Assembly: GCF_004337985.1 (NCBI RefSeq)
Contig: NW_021940924.1
Location: forward strand, 558,001-622,000
Reading direction: 5' to 3'
Length of the DNA: 64,000 nucleotides
Source: Pyricularia pennisetigena
Lineage: Eukaryota; Ascomycota; Sordariomycetes; Magnaporthales; Pyriculariaceae
In this document: in pieces, positions 1 through 11,102 of the stretch
Numbering within the stretch: the first letter of the stretch is position 1
How the letters are laid out: every line of letters begins with the position of its first letter
The notes under the pieces: model-generated
The model's database searches: none
Seen by the model: only the letters and a program-made list of their open reading frames with translations
Told to the model about the DNA's origin: nothing
Program-made: the position numbers and the translations under genes

Positions 1-99
1 CAAGTTAAAGTCAGGATTCTCTGTGCGCCTACGAACATTAGAACGATCCAGGTGGGTCAACGTAATATAAACTTTGGACAGGCGAGCCTCCAGAGCTGA

Positions 100-805
100 T
101 TAGCAATTCAACAGAGGGTGTATTCGAAAATCCCAAACGTAGCAGTTGAGCCCCTTCGACTTAACGAAAGCGACCTCAATACAAAGCGCATGATGTCTCT
201 GATGGCGGTCAATTGAGCAGCAGAAGCATTCCGACACCGCAAATGGATGCATACCCCCTTTCCAGTATGCAAAGTTCAAGAAGTGCATCGAGGCGGAACC
301 CATGACCGAGACCCAGCTCGCGCCGCTGAAGCAACGTCTCGACACTCTCGAAAGCTTCATGGTTGGCAAGCAGGTTTATGCGTATGACTTGTGCTCCGTA
401 ACAATGGTGCACCACTTCACGTCGCCCGCGTGGCTGCAGGTGCTCAAGCAGCACCTGGCGGGTGTCAGCTCGTCGTCGCTGATGCTTGAAAAGGCGTTTG
501 CCGGCGGCGGTGGCGATGGCGGCGGGAAGGATGCTGGTGAGGGCGTTGCGCCTATCAAGCTTCGCAGCCCTTCTAGTGGTTCAGTTCATACCGACCAATT
601 TGCCGACGTGTTTTCGCGCATAGTCAATTTGCGTGTCGGTGAAGCGCTGGTGTTTGCCCCCAGCGCTGCGATTGGCGTCAATTCTCAGGGGGGCGGTGCT
701 GGGAGAGAGAGATCAGTCTTTCGCAAACTAGGTATTGGGGTTCTCAAGATAAGGACTCGAAGTCGCATTACGGCCGATGGTGGCCAGAGTAATATGGCAG
801 ACTGA
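100..805 (+). pseudogene. C-terminal relic of a fungal P-loop NTPase-family protein, frameshifted
   Basis: Two overlapping plus-strand frames together resemble the C-terminal part of a large fungal family annotated as P-loop containing NTPases. The first frame (about 100-216) contains the block KRMMSLMAV and ends at TGA 214-216. The second frame is open from about 203 and carries YAKFKKCIEAEP, then LAPLKQRLDTLESF, then the conserved tail elements LRVGEALVFAPSA and LKIRTRSRITADGG before the stop at 803-805. The frame change between the two, and the absence of any Walker motif upstream, indicate a 5'-truncated and frameshifted copy. A glycine-rich insert lies near 505-535. The family assignment is from memory of conserved blocks; the broken frame is seen directly. 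It could be the last exon of a gene starting outside the window, but the TGA and frame change argue against that. Confidence 0.5.
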
Positions 806-2170
806 TGTTACGATCAGACCAGAAATGGAGGCAAATCGTTAATTTCGATTTAGATAATTCAACAAGGGACATCGCGACGCCAACTATCGTCTACAACGTT
901 AGCCTCCGCCGTAGGCGTTATGTAGAAGGCGAGATTTGTACTTACCTTCCTGGTTTCTGGCCTGAATAGGTAGTGAACTGAAAGGGAGCCACATGATTCC
1001 AGATTTGGAAGCCAGAACTGTCGGATTGGAGAGAGGCACATGCATTAGATAGGCATATGCGCTTATGCGTTACCCTGGTCCGCCTTGCACATCACGAACT
1101 AGCTAGAACATCCACACACGACTTCCTTCCATGCCTGATTATAACATTCTTAAAAACATTTGTTTGCCTCAGGCACCAACATCGACGAGGATATGGCTCA
1201 AAGTTAGGAGTGGAGCAGAGCCATCGGCTGCGTTCCGTTGTATTTACAGACGTAGGCTAAATTCACGATAGGGGCTTCTTGACGACACCAACAACCTAGG
1301 AGACCTGACAATCCAAGAATTTAATCTTTGTTCCAAGGCCAAGTACCCATGTAAGGGCATCCATCCTTATTGGCTGTGCTACAGGTTCTGATATCGTATA
1401 ACCCCTAGATGAGGCTTCATTTCGGAATTTGCAAGATGATCATCATTAATTGGATGCTTTCCCTTCCAGCATTGCCAGTCAACAATGTTGGGGCTGCACT
1501 CGACCACGTTTTTGATACATCAGGTTTAAAGTCACCCTCAGAAACTTAGAATCCACATTCGAAATCAGCCGATATTCATCCGCTAAGCTAAACACCCCGT
1601 TCAAATTTCACCATGTTCCACCAAACTTTCGTGCGCCAACTACTCGGCATGCAGGCCGCCTGGTCGATTGCCATCTTTGTTTTCGCCGGCGGCTGCTACC
1701 TCTTGGACCCGTGACCTTGCGAGGCTTCTCGGCCTTGATCCCTACTTAGCTTCATGTTTTGCAATGTTCTTTACGTGATAAAATGATGTGGTGGTTCGCA
1801 AGTGGAGATAATGAAGCTGACACCAGCCCCTAGCATGTTAAAGAACCGAAATCCCCGACGGGACTGCTTTATTCGTTGAAGTGCAGACTATCCTCATCAT
1901 TCATGCATCGTCTCAGCCGACGGAGCCATTTGATCGGGAAAATCTTTGATATGGCAGCAACTCAGACGCAAGCAAAATGACTCTTCGAAATGTTCTGTCA
2001 GCGGGAGATTCAGTTTGTCGCTGGAATAAGTCTGACTTCTGGACGGCAAAGTAATGCTATCGACAATGGAGCTGAACTCGTATACCTTCCTGGATAGGGA
2101 TGTCAGAGGGCGGTGTTGAAAAACTCCTGGTGAACAGATGATAAATTCCTTTTGACTATCTATTTTATTG
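806..2170. other. Intergenic stretch without a supported gene
   Basis: Only short unrelated frames are present. The one candidate worth naming is the 33-codon frame at 1613-1714, listed separately. Nothing resembling a promoter motif or RNA gene was recognised. Confidence 0.5.
1613..1714 (+). CDS. Possible micro-ORF with one membrane span
   Basis: The ATG at 1613 has a good fungal context (TTCACCATG) and opens a 33-codon frame. Its centre, AAWSIAIFVFAGGCYLL, would make a single transmembrane helix, with a short N-terminal part containing Arg and His. The frame ends at TGA 1712-1714, and that GTGACC could alternatively be a weak splice donor. The family is not recognised. Length alone cannot separate a real small membrane protein from chance. 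Confidence 0.18.
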   Translation: MFHQTFVRQLLGMQAAWSIAIFVFAGGCYLLDP

Positions 2171-2425
2171 CTGGTTAGGGACAAAGGCATTAGCGTCCGC
2201 GTACGGTAGTGTCCGGGGCACAAAGGAATCCAAGGGAACGAAAAAGCGGATCGCCTAGCGGATCAAGGTGCCAAAGGGCGTGCGGACACTGACCCCCGTA
2301 CCCAGGGAGCGACCGTCAGCGGCATCCGATCCGAGCTTCGGAAGTGTTACGATCAAGGTATCGGGGTAACCTGTTCTTATGGTAAAGTACAGTGGGTTGA
2401 AGCAACTGAGCGTCTGACTGGGTAA
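2171..2425 (+). pseudogene. RNase H domain relic of a LINE-type retrotransposon
   Basis: The plus frame reads LVRDKGISVRVR, a stop, then CPGHKGIQGNEKADRLADQ. This is the C-terminal signature of ribonuclease H domains in fungal non-LTR retrotransposons, with the conserved His, the GNEKAD Asp and the ADQGAK motif. An in-frame TAG at 2207-2209 sits where the family usually has Trp before CPGH, so TGG to TAG is likely. That change is G to A, compatible with repeat-induced point mutation (RIP) on the other strand. The frame closes at TAA 2423-2425. No reverse transcriptase or poly-A tail could be traced upstream or downstream, so this is an isolated fragment. Confidence 0.7.
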
Positions 2426-2971
2426 CTGGGGGTTCTCAATGACGGGGGTGAAGTTATGATCGTTCTCAAGTGAGTATTGAGGTTAACTAGAGTTTGATTG
2501 CTGCTAAGCAATCCTAGAATTGAATCTATCTACATGGTAATGAGCGTGTCTTTATACAGACTATGTTCCAAATGTGATCTCTCTTGATCTGTTTGATCTG
2601 TGATTCTCACTTGAGATTCCACAGATCACTGGGATCGCTTCCTTGGCGGTCACGTGGGATCACGTGATCATGTCCTTACGTAATCTTCTTTCTGCCGGTC
2701 GGTGATTCTCTCTGGGCGAGTGTCGTCAGGAGGGGTGTGACCCCACCTGGCCTCCCTGGTACCGGCCCAACTGTCTGGTCGTAACAGGAAGGCATCCCGA
2801 GAGGCCAGCACGCGATGGTGGCAGACCAGGAAAAAGTCAGACATACGACCAGTGCAACTGGGGGTATAGCCTAATGAAGGAAACAATTGGGCTACCACAG
2901 CGTTCATGTCACGAACTTTTCAAAGCTTTTGAAATACCGTCGTCCTAACCACTATCTCATAGGTTGATATC
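2426..2971. other. Intergenic stretch
   Basis: No supported coding region. The stretch has two CACGTG cores close together near 2651-2670, the second within the palindrome ATCACGTGAT. Such E-box-like sites bind bHLH factors in fungi, but nothing here ties them to a gene. Confidence 0.35.
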
Positions 2972-4183
2972 CTAGGGAACACGAGAAACACTCAACGCAG
3001 AAGCATCGTCGAGATCAGCCACCGATGGGAAAAGAATGAAAAAAAGAGGAAAAATGATAGGTAAGAAAATAGAAAGTAGTGCCACATAATCTGCAACTTG
3101 TCTGGTGGAATGGTTATGTTGCTGTTGCGGCACTGCAGGGTCAAATTTACTCAACTTCCTCCTAGTGAAATGCCTCTCGTATCTGGTTTCTAAATTCCAC
3201 GGCAAAAACATTTCCATCGCCAGGCAGGTCAACAATATTATCCAGATTGTGGCTTGGAAGCGCAGCGGGTTTACCGCGTCGGCCTGGAGGCCCACTTGTT
3301 TGTCTGAAATTTCTGGGTTCGCAGCTGCATGCGGCCTTATGATCACCACCAACATAAACAACAGAATTAGAAAAGCGCGCAACAGAGAGCCGACGTTGGT
3401 TCCGCGCCAGAATCTGCGAATGATTGGTGGAAAGCAGTTGCCCCTGCCTGAATGAATGATCAGATACACGTACGTATCCAAGGGAAGTGTGAATATCTTT
3501 CTCGTTTTCTTTGAACCTTCGACAGCAGGCGCGGCGAGGGCTTTAACCTCTTTTCTGAACTTGGAATAAAGGCTGCTAAGATTATGGATTGCGTATGCCG
3601 CTAGAGTTCCGAGGGTGTAAAGGCCAATGCTGAAAATGTAAATGCTATCTGTGCGAATATATGCCTGGAGAGGTGACTTGAACATCTGCTGGGTAAGTAC
3701 GAGTGGGATTATGATGCAGCTGATACCCATAGCGGCGATAAATACCCAAGTTGAGAGGATAAAGACAAAAAGGCGCGTTCGGAAGCGTGTCGGAATATAT
3801 ACCAACTCGTATGTATTCGATATGTAAAGCTCCGGTGTGACCGCGAAATCGTCGGAAGATGCTTCAACCCCCATGCCGTTCGAGGTTTCCCAAAAGGCCT
3901 ATGCGCCCTCTGGAATATCTAACTGATTTGATGCTGGGACAAGCATGCACCGACCGTTTGCGAGGAGCTGCTTGGAGCTGACAAGCAATGCCCTCTGTTC
4001 GTTGAGGATTCGTGTCTCTTCCTCTGGGCTATATGAACAGAGCCTGCTTTTCCCCTCATCGCGAACCTCATACCAACCTTTGGGCACCACTTGACCTGTC
4101 TCAGCCAGCCTCAAGAAAAACTTGCGCCAGAGACAGAGCGGATTGGGATAGGCTGATCGCTGATGGAGACTTCCTCGTCCTGA
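2972..4183 (-). pseudogene. Multi-span membrane protein gene, one in-frame TAG; resembles the Doa10/MARCH6 C-terminal region
   Basis: A single minus-strand frame runs from 4183 to 2972, interrupted only by TAG at 3899-3901. Upstream of the TAG it encodes a charged soluble stretch (GWYEVRDEGKSRLCSYS, then RILNEQRALLVSSKQLL). Downstream it encodes about 300 residues with at least five hydrophobic segments, starting with YIPTRFRTRLFVFILSTWVF and IYIFSIGLYTLGTLAAYAI. That order and the R-F-R-xRLFVF entry recall the C-terminal membrane region of Doa10/MARCH6 ubiquitin ligases. No RING finger is present. If functional, the shorter product starting at ATG 3874 would be a membrane protein of 300 residues. 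The Doa10 resemblance is inference; the broken frame is seen. The 5' limit is a TGA just above 4183. Confidence 0.45.
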
Positions 4184-4710
4184 TCAGTTGAGGCAGATGG
4201 CACCAGATCACATGGAAAACAGGTGGCTTTGAGTGCAAAAAAGGCCGAGTCGGATTCCTGACGCGAGACGAGGATGCAAGGTTGCGCGCTGCCTGATTTC
4301 TGCCTTGGCAAGGCTGACAGGGTCTTGCCTTTGGTTCCACGCCCCATTTCAACGGCCGCAAGCCCCGGGTTGGCCATTGGTCCTGGCAGTGCCCCAATCC
4401 CTGGAATGGCAGGGGCCCACACACTGGAGAAAGAGCGCCCTAATACTCATTCGGACCAGGTCACACGCTCGGCTTCAACAAGATGTAAACTGCGCCTTTT
4501 TCAATGCATGGCTTAGCAGGGTAATTGCACTTCTTTGGACGCGGACCACTGTCTACAGAAATACTTAAAGGCCTCCATTTGCCCGCTCCTGTCGCGTGGA
4601 CAGCATATGTGTTTGGCTTCTCACTCCATCTTTCTCAAGCCGTTGTCTCGATCTTATTGAGCTTTAATCTCTGTCTCCATTGCAAGACACTAGCCACAAC
4701 TCTTTTTAAA
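4184..4710. other. Intergenic stretch, probable promoter side of the 4711 gene
   Basis: Overlapping open frames exist on both strands but none carries a recognisable motif. The last 100 bases before 4711 are pyrimidine-rich on the plus strand, as fungal promoters often are. Confidence 0.35.
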
Positions 4711-6270
4711 ATGGGGTGCGGCATGTCCATAGAAAATGGCTCTAAGGACTCGAAAAAAACTCCCACCGTTACAGAGGACCCAACCTTGTTACCTGTTCAA
4801 AAGCAGTCGGTACCCACGAAAGACGGCCTAGATGTGAATGCACAAGTACCGCAGCGGTCGTCAAGCAACAGCAACAAACCTTACACACTCTAGGTCTTCG
4901 ACAAGGCGCCGCCGAAATACGAACCGAGCTCGTCGACCCTCCCATTAGGTTTCGATAACTTTCCGACCGGAGTCATAGTTATCCTCAATCTCCTCAAGGC
5001 GGCGGCCAAGCTGATCTACTGGGGTCACAAGGGTGCCTGGGCTGCTTTAAATGAGCGACATGGGCAGATATGGCTTGACTCGGCGTACACGCTGCGCCCA
5101 ATCACCCATACGGCCATTCTTCTCTACGCCGCCGTTCGATTGCTGGTCGGGAGTGCGCTGGGTAGTAACATGATCTTCTACTTCACAACCTTTCCCAATC
5201 TCGAAACCGAGCAGCTATCTGCCCTAGAGCTTAATACGCTGAACGCTTTGATGAAAGTTTTTAACGCCAAAACCTTCCGGCTGGCCCGCCAGCTTGTTTG
5301 TGAGAACAGCATTGCACTGGCCGATCAAGGCTTGGAAGATTTCATCAACAATGACGCCAACTTTCTTGAGATGGATACGTCAGATGAGAAACTAGGCAAA
5401 TTGCTGGCATTTACCAGAGAGAAAATGAAATTTTTTTGGCACGGATGGGATGGCAGCGACCTCGACTTCGGAAAACTACGATCGCTGTACAAAAAAGCAC
5501 TAAAAGAATCGAAAAAACAGCGAATGCTACTCAATAATACTTCATTCATCTATCAGATGGCAGTCGACAGCTACAAGCGACAGCTCGAGTCGAACATGAT
5601 CTTCCCGCTCACGTGCACCTTCATTCTGGGGACTCGGCTGGAAACAGCCGAGGTTGAGGCCATTCAAAAATGCCAAATCGAAGGCCGTGAAGTGTTACGT
5701 AAAGCGGTAAAAGAGGTGCATAGGAAGACGAAAGGATCCTCCTTGTGGAGAAGGCCCACCCAGCCCGAGCCCGACTCTGCGGCGGAGAACGCCGGGTCGG
5801 TGGCCAAGGAGCTGGAATTGGTGGGGCATCAGTTCTGTATTCAAGCCATCGTTTTCTGCGACCACCTGAACGATCAAGCCAAGGAGGCGTACAATAAAGT
5901 CGACAACTTCTTCCAAGGCGAGCCGGACGACATCAATGATGTCACCTACGTCTCCGAGGTGATGTTCCTGTGCTACTTCCTCAGCGCTATTTGGATCTTC
6001 AAGACCACCAACTCACACGACCCCCGCGTCGACGGCTGGGAGGAACTACAAGCCAAGCCCCAGTACAATCAGCAATGCATCGCGGACGAGAACCGTGTCA
6101 TCTGGCTGCCCGGCCACAAACTCATCCGCTGGTTCGTGTTTGATATTGTGGATGAAGACGACGACGACGAAGATCAATTTTCCAATGACAAAACCCGTGC
6201 CCCCCGGCAAGACGAGATTGACTTCGCAAACGGCGTAAAGCTCGGAACTGTGCCCGATACGGCATCGTAG
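4711..6270 (+). pseudogene. Unrecognised protein with MGCG dual-acylation N-terminus, one in-frame TAG
   Basis: From ATG 4711 one frame continues to TAG 6268-6270, broken only by TAG 4891-4893 at codon 61. The N-terminus MGCGMSIENGSKDSKK has Gly2 and Cys3, the usual signature for N-myristoylation plus palmitoylation, followed by basic residues and a Ser/Thr/Gln-rich linker. The part after the TAG (about 458 residues) is rich in charged helices, for example TREKMKFFWHGWDGSDLDF. It also has a hydrophobic stretch near VMFLCYFLSAIWIFK, and ends in an acidic run (DEDDDDEDQ). The family is not recognised. If the TAG is real, translation yields only a 60-residue acylated peptide unless ribosomes read through or restart (next plus-frame ATG 5140). 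Coding-like composition on both sides of the stop supports one original gene of about 519 codons. Confidence 0.55.
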
Positions 6271-7947
6271 TCTGGTGGCAATGTGGAAGGGACCGCCCTT
6301 AATGGTCAGGGCCAGTAAGAATGACTCGTGGGAGCACCTGCGCCTGCGCTTGTCGTCCGGTGAACTAAATGCTGCTGCACACGTGGGTGGCGATGGGATG
6401 GGGAAGGGGGGGTTGGGGTTTGAAAGAGATGGAAGTATTTGGTAGGGGGTACACAATCCCGACATGATCCAGCTTATCGTGTAAAAGTAGGAGTCAGGGC
6501 TTAGGAAACCTGGCAGCTCATTCTTAATACGAGATGCAATTTTGTAGAAGGCGCACGACAAACCGCGAGCTACGATATCGAATCTATCGTAGCCGTTGAT
6601 CATAGCCCTCGCATGCGTGGTGGTTCGCCCTTTGTGAGATAATCTGCCTGACACAACCCTATAATTAATCGTACAAAACCCATTTCTGCTTTCATTAAAA
6701 GCTCTTTTGCTCCTTAGCCATCTCCATGTCCTATCTTCTATGCTGTCCACCCCTTACCCGTAGACTGGAGATAGGAGCAACTGCTTCAACAACCCGTCAG
6801 TTGCGTCGAGGAATCAGCCATACCACTTGTCTTAAAGCTGCCTAAAGACGTATTGGTACCCGCGCCTTGAATGTTGCCCCCTTTTTGATCCATATAGTGG
6901 GCCTCGATAACGTCAAGTTTATGCAGCGCTGGGTTACGCACGCCGAAGCACCTGTGCTTTCCGAGCCGTATGTCCCCACCATATCCGTCTCTGGCGCCTT
7001 TGGATGAATTGTCTCGAGAAACAACTCAAGTGTTTGGCGAACTTGCTCAAAGTGGGCATGGATCCGCAAATGATAAAAAGGTTGGCTTTGAGAATGATAG
7101 AAAAGCAAGTGTAAGATTGGGGCTTTTTGTTACAACATAAATATCAAAAAAGAAAAGACTTACGACCAAACGTTTGCAGGGCATCCCAGGGAATGTCCGT
7201 TGAGGCTAATAATAGAAAAGCTAAATTATATCATTCCATCTCGGCACTGGCATAGGTCACATTTGAGAGCATCGGTTGAGGCTCGTGGCGGCCCAAGGAA
7301 TCTTTCTCGTTTTTGAGAGATTTATTTCTTCCTTAAGCAATGTACAATGACCTTCAAGAACGTATTAATCAAAAAAGAATTTCAACCCAGTTCCATACCC
7401 CAGCTTGCACAGCCGTATTGGCAAACCATGGCAAATAAAGGCAAACCACCAACGACCTAGTCTGGCCTGAGCGGTTTCAAGACCCGGTCTTGGCTCCCAC
7501 AACTGATTCGGCTCGAGCAATTCCAGGGAGAGGCCGGACGTGTTCCTATTGTCCCCGGCCTCCCGACATTACATTACCGTTTCTGTTTTCTTTCAAGCAG
7601 ACTGCGACCCAAGACCAAAACTCCTCCCACCCGTTATCATCCCTGAGCTTTTGGGTGCAGTCTTTCTGGGTTGAGGGCGGTAAATTGCGGGCTTCTTGTC
7701 GTTTTTGCAACGGTCTCAGCAGGGGCGATCTGGCTAGCTTGGACGAAACCTATCGGACATGGTTGAAACCTAGACTTCCAGTCTCTTGATCTCGTCTCTT
7801 ACGACTGACGTTCATTCCAAGTATAAATATCCAAGTTTCCCCTACTTTTATTTGGACTCTGACCACCTCAGCATCACCATCAAACCCGAATTCATTGATC
7901 AACCCAAATCACACGAGACAGCCACCATAAACCATACACGACAAAGG
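6271..7947. other. Long stretch without a supported gene
   Basis: A 234-codon minus frame at 6046-6750 mostly overlaps the preceding gene and has no family motif. A minus frame at 6842-7108 (containing LELFLETIHPKAPETD) could be a gene remnant but is not recognised. The last 150 bases hold a TATA-like element (TATAAATAT at 7822-7830), about 120 bp before the ATG at 7948. Confidence 0.4.
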
Positions 7948-8267
7948 ATGTCTTCGAACGAATTAGATGGCCCTGGCTGCGACAGATCTGGCGGGAGCTC
8001 ATCGATATGGAACTCTATCCTGTCCCAAACCTCCGCCATCGGCATTTTGAAGCCCAACGTGGTCAACGATGTCTATCCAAACTCTTCGGTAAGGGTTCAT
8101 GCTGCCCAATAATTCAGAAACTGCGAAACCGCAGTTCGGATACTCTTCTGATACGCTTTTTTGAACAGTCTAAGGGAGGCTTCTCGTCCTCTTCCTCCTC
8201 TCCGCCGAACCGCGGTGGCAGCAGCGGCGGTGGCACCACGTCTTCGGAATCGAAAAGCGGGCGTTAG
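7948..8267 (+). CDS. Small Ser/Gly-rich hypothetical protein, two exons
   Basis: ATG 7948 opens 47 codons up to 8088. A GTAAGG donor at 8089 and the acceptor TTTTTTGAACAG ending at 8168 define an 80-nt intron in phase 0, after which the frame runs to TAG 8265-8267. The joined product is 79 residues: MSSNELDGPGCDRSGGSSS at the start, ending in a low-complexity Ser/Pro/Gly tail (SSSSSSPPNRGGSSGGG). No signal peptide or domain is seen. A TATA-like element lies about 120 bp upstream and the leader is CA-rich, as in many fungal genes. The intron is inferred from splice signals and restored phase; without it the product is 54 residues and ends VRVHAAQ. Confidence 0.42.
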
Positions 8268-8591
8268 GAGACAAATCGAAAAGAGGATCAAAGCTGGTGC
8301 ACGATCCGGCTAGTCCTGCACGGTGCTGTGGATTGAGGGCTCGTTCAAGTTGTTGGTTTTTAGCACACAGTGGCTGCTCTCCACTTTCGCCTTTTAAGGG
8401 GCTTCACCTTTGACCTAAGCTCATTATACTCTTCATGACTTGATTATTCATGGAACCGCCTTATCTCGTTCTCAAAAGGGGTTTTCCGCTCGTTTTCGAG
8501 CAGACGGCTAGGAAAATATAAGTTGAACAAGTTTGCAATTCATATCAATCACTATAAAGGAAAAAGGATCAATCTGAACTTGTGAATCAAA

Positions 8592-9101
8592 TCAGTTCAA
8601 CTTCCACGCCCAGTTAGGATAGGATGAGTCCGAGTCCCAGTCAAAACCAGAATCATACCCGTATTCATCATCGGTTGTCTCCTCATCATCTTCCCATCCA
8701 CTGTAATTGGGCTCTGTCAGCGGCCACTTGTCCAGCGCCAAACGCTGCTTATACGTCAGGGAGCAGGCAGCTTCGAAGGCTTCTCGGACCATCTTGCGTG
8801 CCCTGTACCCGAAAACTCGGCGATGCGACACTACGTAGTTGACCGCATTGTAGGCGATGGCTCGGTCCTGTGTTGACAGCGCCGGTAATGAAGCTGACGA
8901 AAATTGTAACGAGGATCCGTTTTTGAGTAGAAGGTAGACGAAGCGGAACACAGCGTTACGAGCTACTGCTTTGCTGCTCCTGTTCACTAGTCGTTCCTCA
9001 GGGTCATAGTCGTCTGACTCCACCTTTAGTAGCTTGATGTTGTCTCGGAGATTAAGGTCTTGAGAGGGGCCAAATCTTCCGTCTCTGTCGTCGAGCTCCA
9101 T
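8592..9101 (-). CDS. Conserved 3' segment, probably the frameshifted tail of the 9026-10213 gene
   Basis: This minus frame (ATG at 9099-9101, 169 codons plus stop) overlaps the end of the upstream gene by 76 nt in another frame. It encodes DPEERLVNRSSKAVARNAVF, FRFVYLLLKNGSSL, FGYRARKMVREAFEA and an acidic C-terminus rich in Asp, Glu, Tyr and Trp. A diverged, broken copy of the same DNA lies at 15076-15350, so this is a real sequence family and not a chance frame. It may be an independent overlapping gene. It may instead be the C-terminal extension of the upstream gene, displaced by a net one-base loss near 9030-9100. Function unknown. Confidence 0.5.
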   Translation of the reverse strand: MELDDRDGRFGPSQDLNLRDNIKLLKVESDDYDPEERLVNRSSKAVARNAVFRFVYLLLKNGSSLQFSSASLPALSTQDRAIAYNAVNYVVSHRRVFGYRARKMVREAFEAACSLTYKQRLALDKWPLTEPNYSGWEDDEETTDDEYGYDSGFDWDSDSSYPNWAWKLN

Positions 9102-10213
9102 TTGATGTAAAGGTCGTCCGGTAGCATCCTCCCTGAGCAATTTTTGTACAGGGCAAGTTGGCTCTCTTCTGCATTATATTCAACCCGGACAGAACCATCA
9201 AAGTCTCTGGCAACTTCGAGGATCTTCGCAATCACCGCCGCGAGCTTTTTCAAAGTGCGTTCTTTATCTTTCTGCCATGTCTTCATCTTTTGAGCTACAT
9301 CCTCAACAGCCGAGGGCTGAAAGAGGCCACCAGTGTGGTAAGCTCGCACAAGCTTCGTTGTTTGCGATGTCCAAAGTTGTGGCATAATATCTTGGATGAG
9401 TAAGGGCTTGTGGGCGACTCGAGTCTTAATCTCTAGGCATTGCTCTGACGGGATCGTTTCTCCCTCAACCACCACCTCCAGCTTCGATCCTGGCCATCTA
9501 TATGACGCTGGCGATGCCGCCGGCGCCTCCGGCGATAGTTTTGACAGTTGCAACAAAGACAACTCGTGAGCAAGAGTGCTTCTTGCATCTCTTTCACCAA
9601 CTGGAGAGACATAACCGTCCACTTCATATCTTACGAGAAACTTGAATCCACCAAACCAATACTGAGCAATCTTGTAATGCCCAGTGCTGCCCCGTATGCT
9701 GTTCGTAGTGTAGGCCTTCTCAAATTCGTGGCCGTGGCCCCGGAATTCGTTTGGTGCGACATATCGCCTGACCTCGTTTTCTTCACGGGAGAATAAAGCC
9801 GTCGTGCCGACGACCTCAATGTTGATTACGAAATCCTTAACTCCGTTGCCCCCGATGCCGGGTTCGACAAACGACAGCAGTTTCCGTATATTGTTCCGGT
9901 CAGTCACGAGATCAAATGATCGAAGGTCAACCAAGGGATTGGTAAGGAGCATGGAGCGAAAAAGAGGCTCGAGCGGGCTTTCGGGATGGCGGGCCAGATT
10001 CTGCGCCGCATAGAAGTAGCCGGTGTCCTTGTTCAGCCGGGTGGGCCCGGTAGGTGGTGACCATTTGGCGGGGCTACCCGGAACGGCTATGGTTGGCGTG
10101 GGACACTCGATCCAGTTGTAAGAGGCGAGTTGACTGAACTCAGTGATGCTAGCATCGAGAGGTAGGACCAGTGTTTCGAGGCTTGAGAAAGGGATCTTAG
10201 CAAGTAAGGCCAT
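9026..10213 (-). CDS. Fungal family often labelled geranylgeranyl pyrophosphate synthetase; true function unknown
   Basis: The chosen start is the ATG at 10211-10213 (MALLAKIPFSSLE), because family members begin just ahead of the ASYNWIE block; an upstream in-frame ATG at 10306 adds 31 atypical residues. The 395-residue product carries the family blocks ASYNWIECPTPTIAVPGSPA, FYAAQNLARHPESPLEPLFR, RSFDLVTDRNNIRKLLSFV, NEFRGHGHEFEKAYTT, LEIKTRVAHKPL, MPQLWTSQTTKLVRAYH and LPDDLYIKW. There is no DDxxD prenyltransferase motif, so the common database name is almost certainly a misannotation. The family is widespread and multi-copy in Pezizomycotina. The last 30 residues (SSTTETEDLAPLK onward) are atypical and may result from a frameshift into the 8592-9101 frame. 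Confidence 0.8.
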   Translation of the reverse strand: MALLAKIPFSSLETLVLPLDASITEFSQLASYNWIECPTPTIAVPGSPAKWSPPTGPTRLNKDTGYFYAAQNLARHPESPLEPLFRSMLLTNPLVDLRSFDLVTDRNNIRKLLSFVEPGIGGNGVKDFVINIEVVGTTALFSREENEVRRYVAPNEFRGHGHEFEKAYTTNSIRGSTGHYKIAQYWFGGFKFLVRYEVDGYVSPVGERDARSTLAHELSLLQLSKLSPEAPAASPASYRWPGSKLEVVVEGETIPSEQCLEIKTRVAHKPLLIQDIMPQLWTSQTTKLVRAYHTGGLFQPSAVEDVAQKMKTWQKDKERTLKKLAAVIAKILEVARDFDGSVRVEYNAEESQLALYKNCSGRMLPDDLYIKWSSTTETEDLAPLKTLISETTSSY

Positions 10214-11102
10214 TATTGGAGTGTTATTAAGTCGGCGTGTCTCATGGGTATAGCAGGCGACAACGAATGCGTGGATACAGGATATCAAGTCAAACTTATG
10301 CCACATTTAATAGACAACACCCTGAGGGGTAGCTTTCTTTATCAGGCTCTTTTCGCTGTAACTTCACTACCTTTGTGCTTACTCTCCAATCACAGGTGCA
10401 GTTGGTCACTGCCACCGTGTGCATGTAATCTCGAATAGGAAACAAATGAGACGTGAAATTATCAAACAACCCGGCAAATAAGAGTGCGCACTTGCTTTCT
10501 GCCCCGCTAACAGAGCTCCTGCATTTGGAATGTTTAATGGCGGTGGCAAATGTTTACCAAACGCTTACACCTTTACAGATGCTGCCACCATGATTTAGTG
10601 GCCATGCAATACAGCCCCTGCATGTTATCAGGTCATTCTGAACCAGCTATCCTAATCCAAAACCGTCCATCTCCAGCCTAATAGGTTCTTTATTATGCAG
10701 GAGGCCCCCGATTGCCGTGGTACGCTATCCATGGGATGAGTGTTGGTAGAATGCGGCTAGTCTAAATTGAAGCGTCCAATCCCTCACGAACCACTTGCGA
10801 TCCTCGAAAAGAGGGTCTGTGACGTGCTGGAGTAACGGCGTCAGTCATATCCTTCCACAAGTAAATGTCATAGTTCAAAGCCCTGACCAGAGAAAATGAT
10901 ATAAATTAGGTGTTTGCAATCAAACGATTAGTTAACCAGAGATCGTTGTCAAGAAAAGAATATAGTAATTCAAGCAGGGTGTAGCTTGTTGCCGGTCAGT
11001 TTTCACTTGTAAAGAGGGAGCAAGGGGGGAATATGGGAACGCGAATGTGGCGGCAGTGGGTACCACCGCCCAGTCGCGGAATAGAAATGTTCTACCGTGG
11101 TC
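10214..11102. other. Intergenic stretch
   Basis: No supported gene. A short patch near 10695 (TGCAGGAGGCCC) resembles the start of the dispersed patches at 14660 and 43700 but is too short to count as a copy. Confidence 0.35.

Noticed and set aside
6046..6750. 234-codon minus-strand frame
   Set aside because: More than 200 bp overlap the 4711 gene in antisense, and no motif or splice structure supports it.
9026..10213. Geranylgeranyl diphosphate synthase
   Set aside because: The family name is a propagated annotation; the sequence lacks both Asp-rich DDxxD motifs of prenyl synthases.
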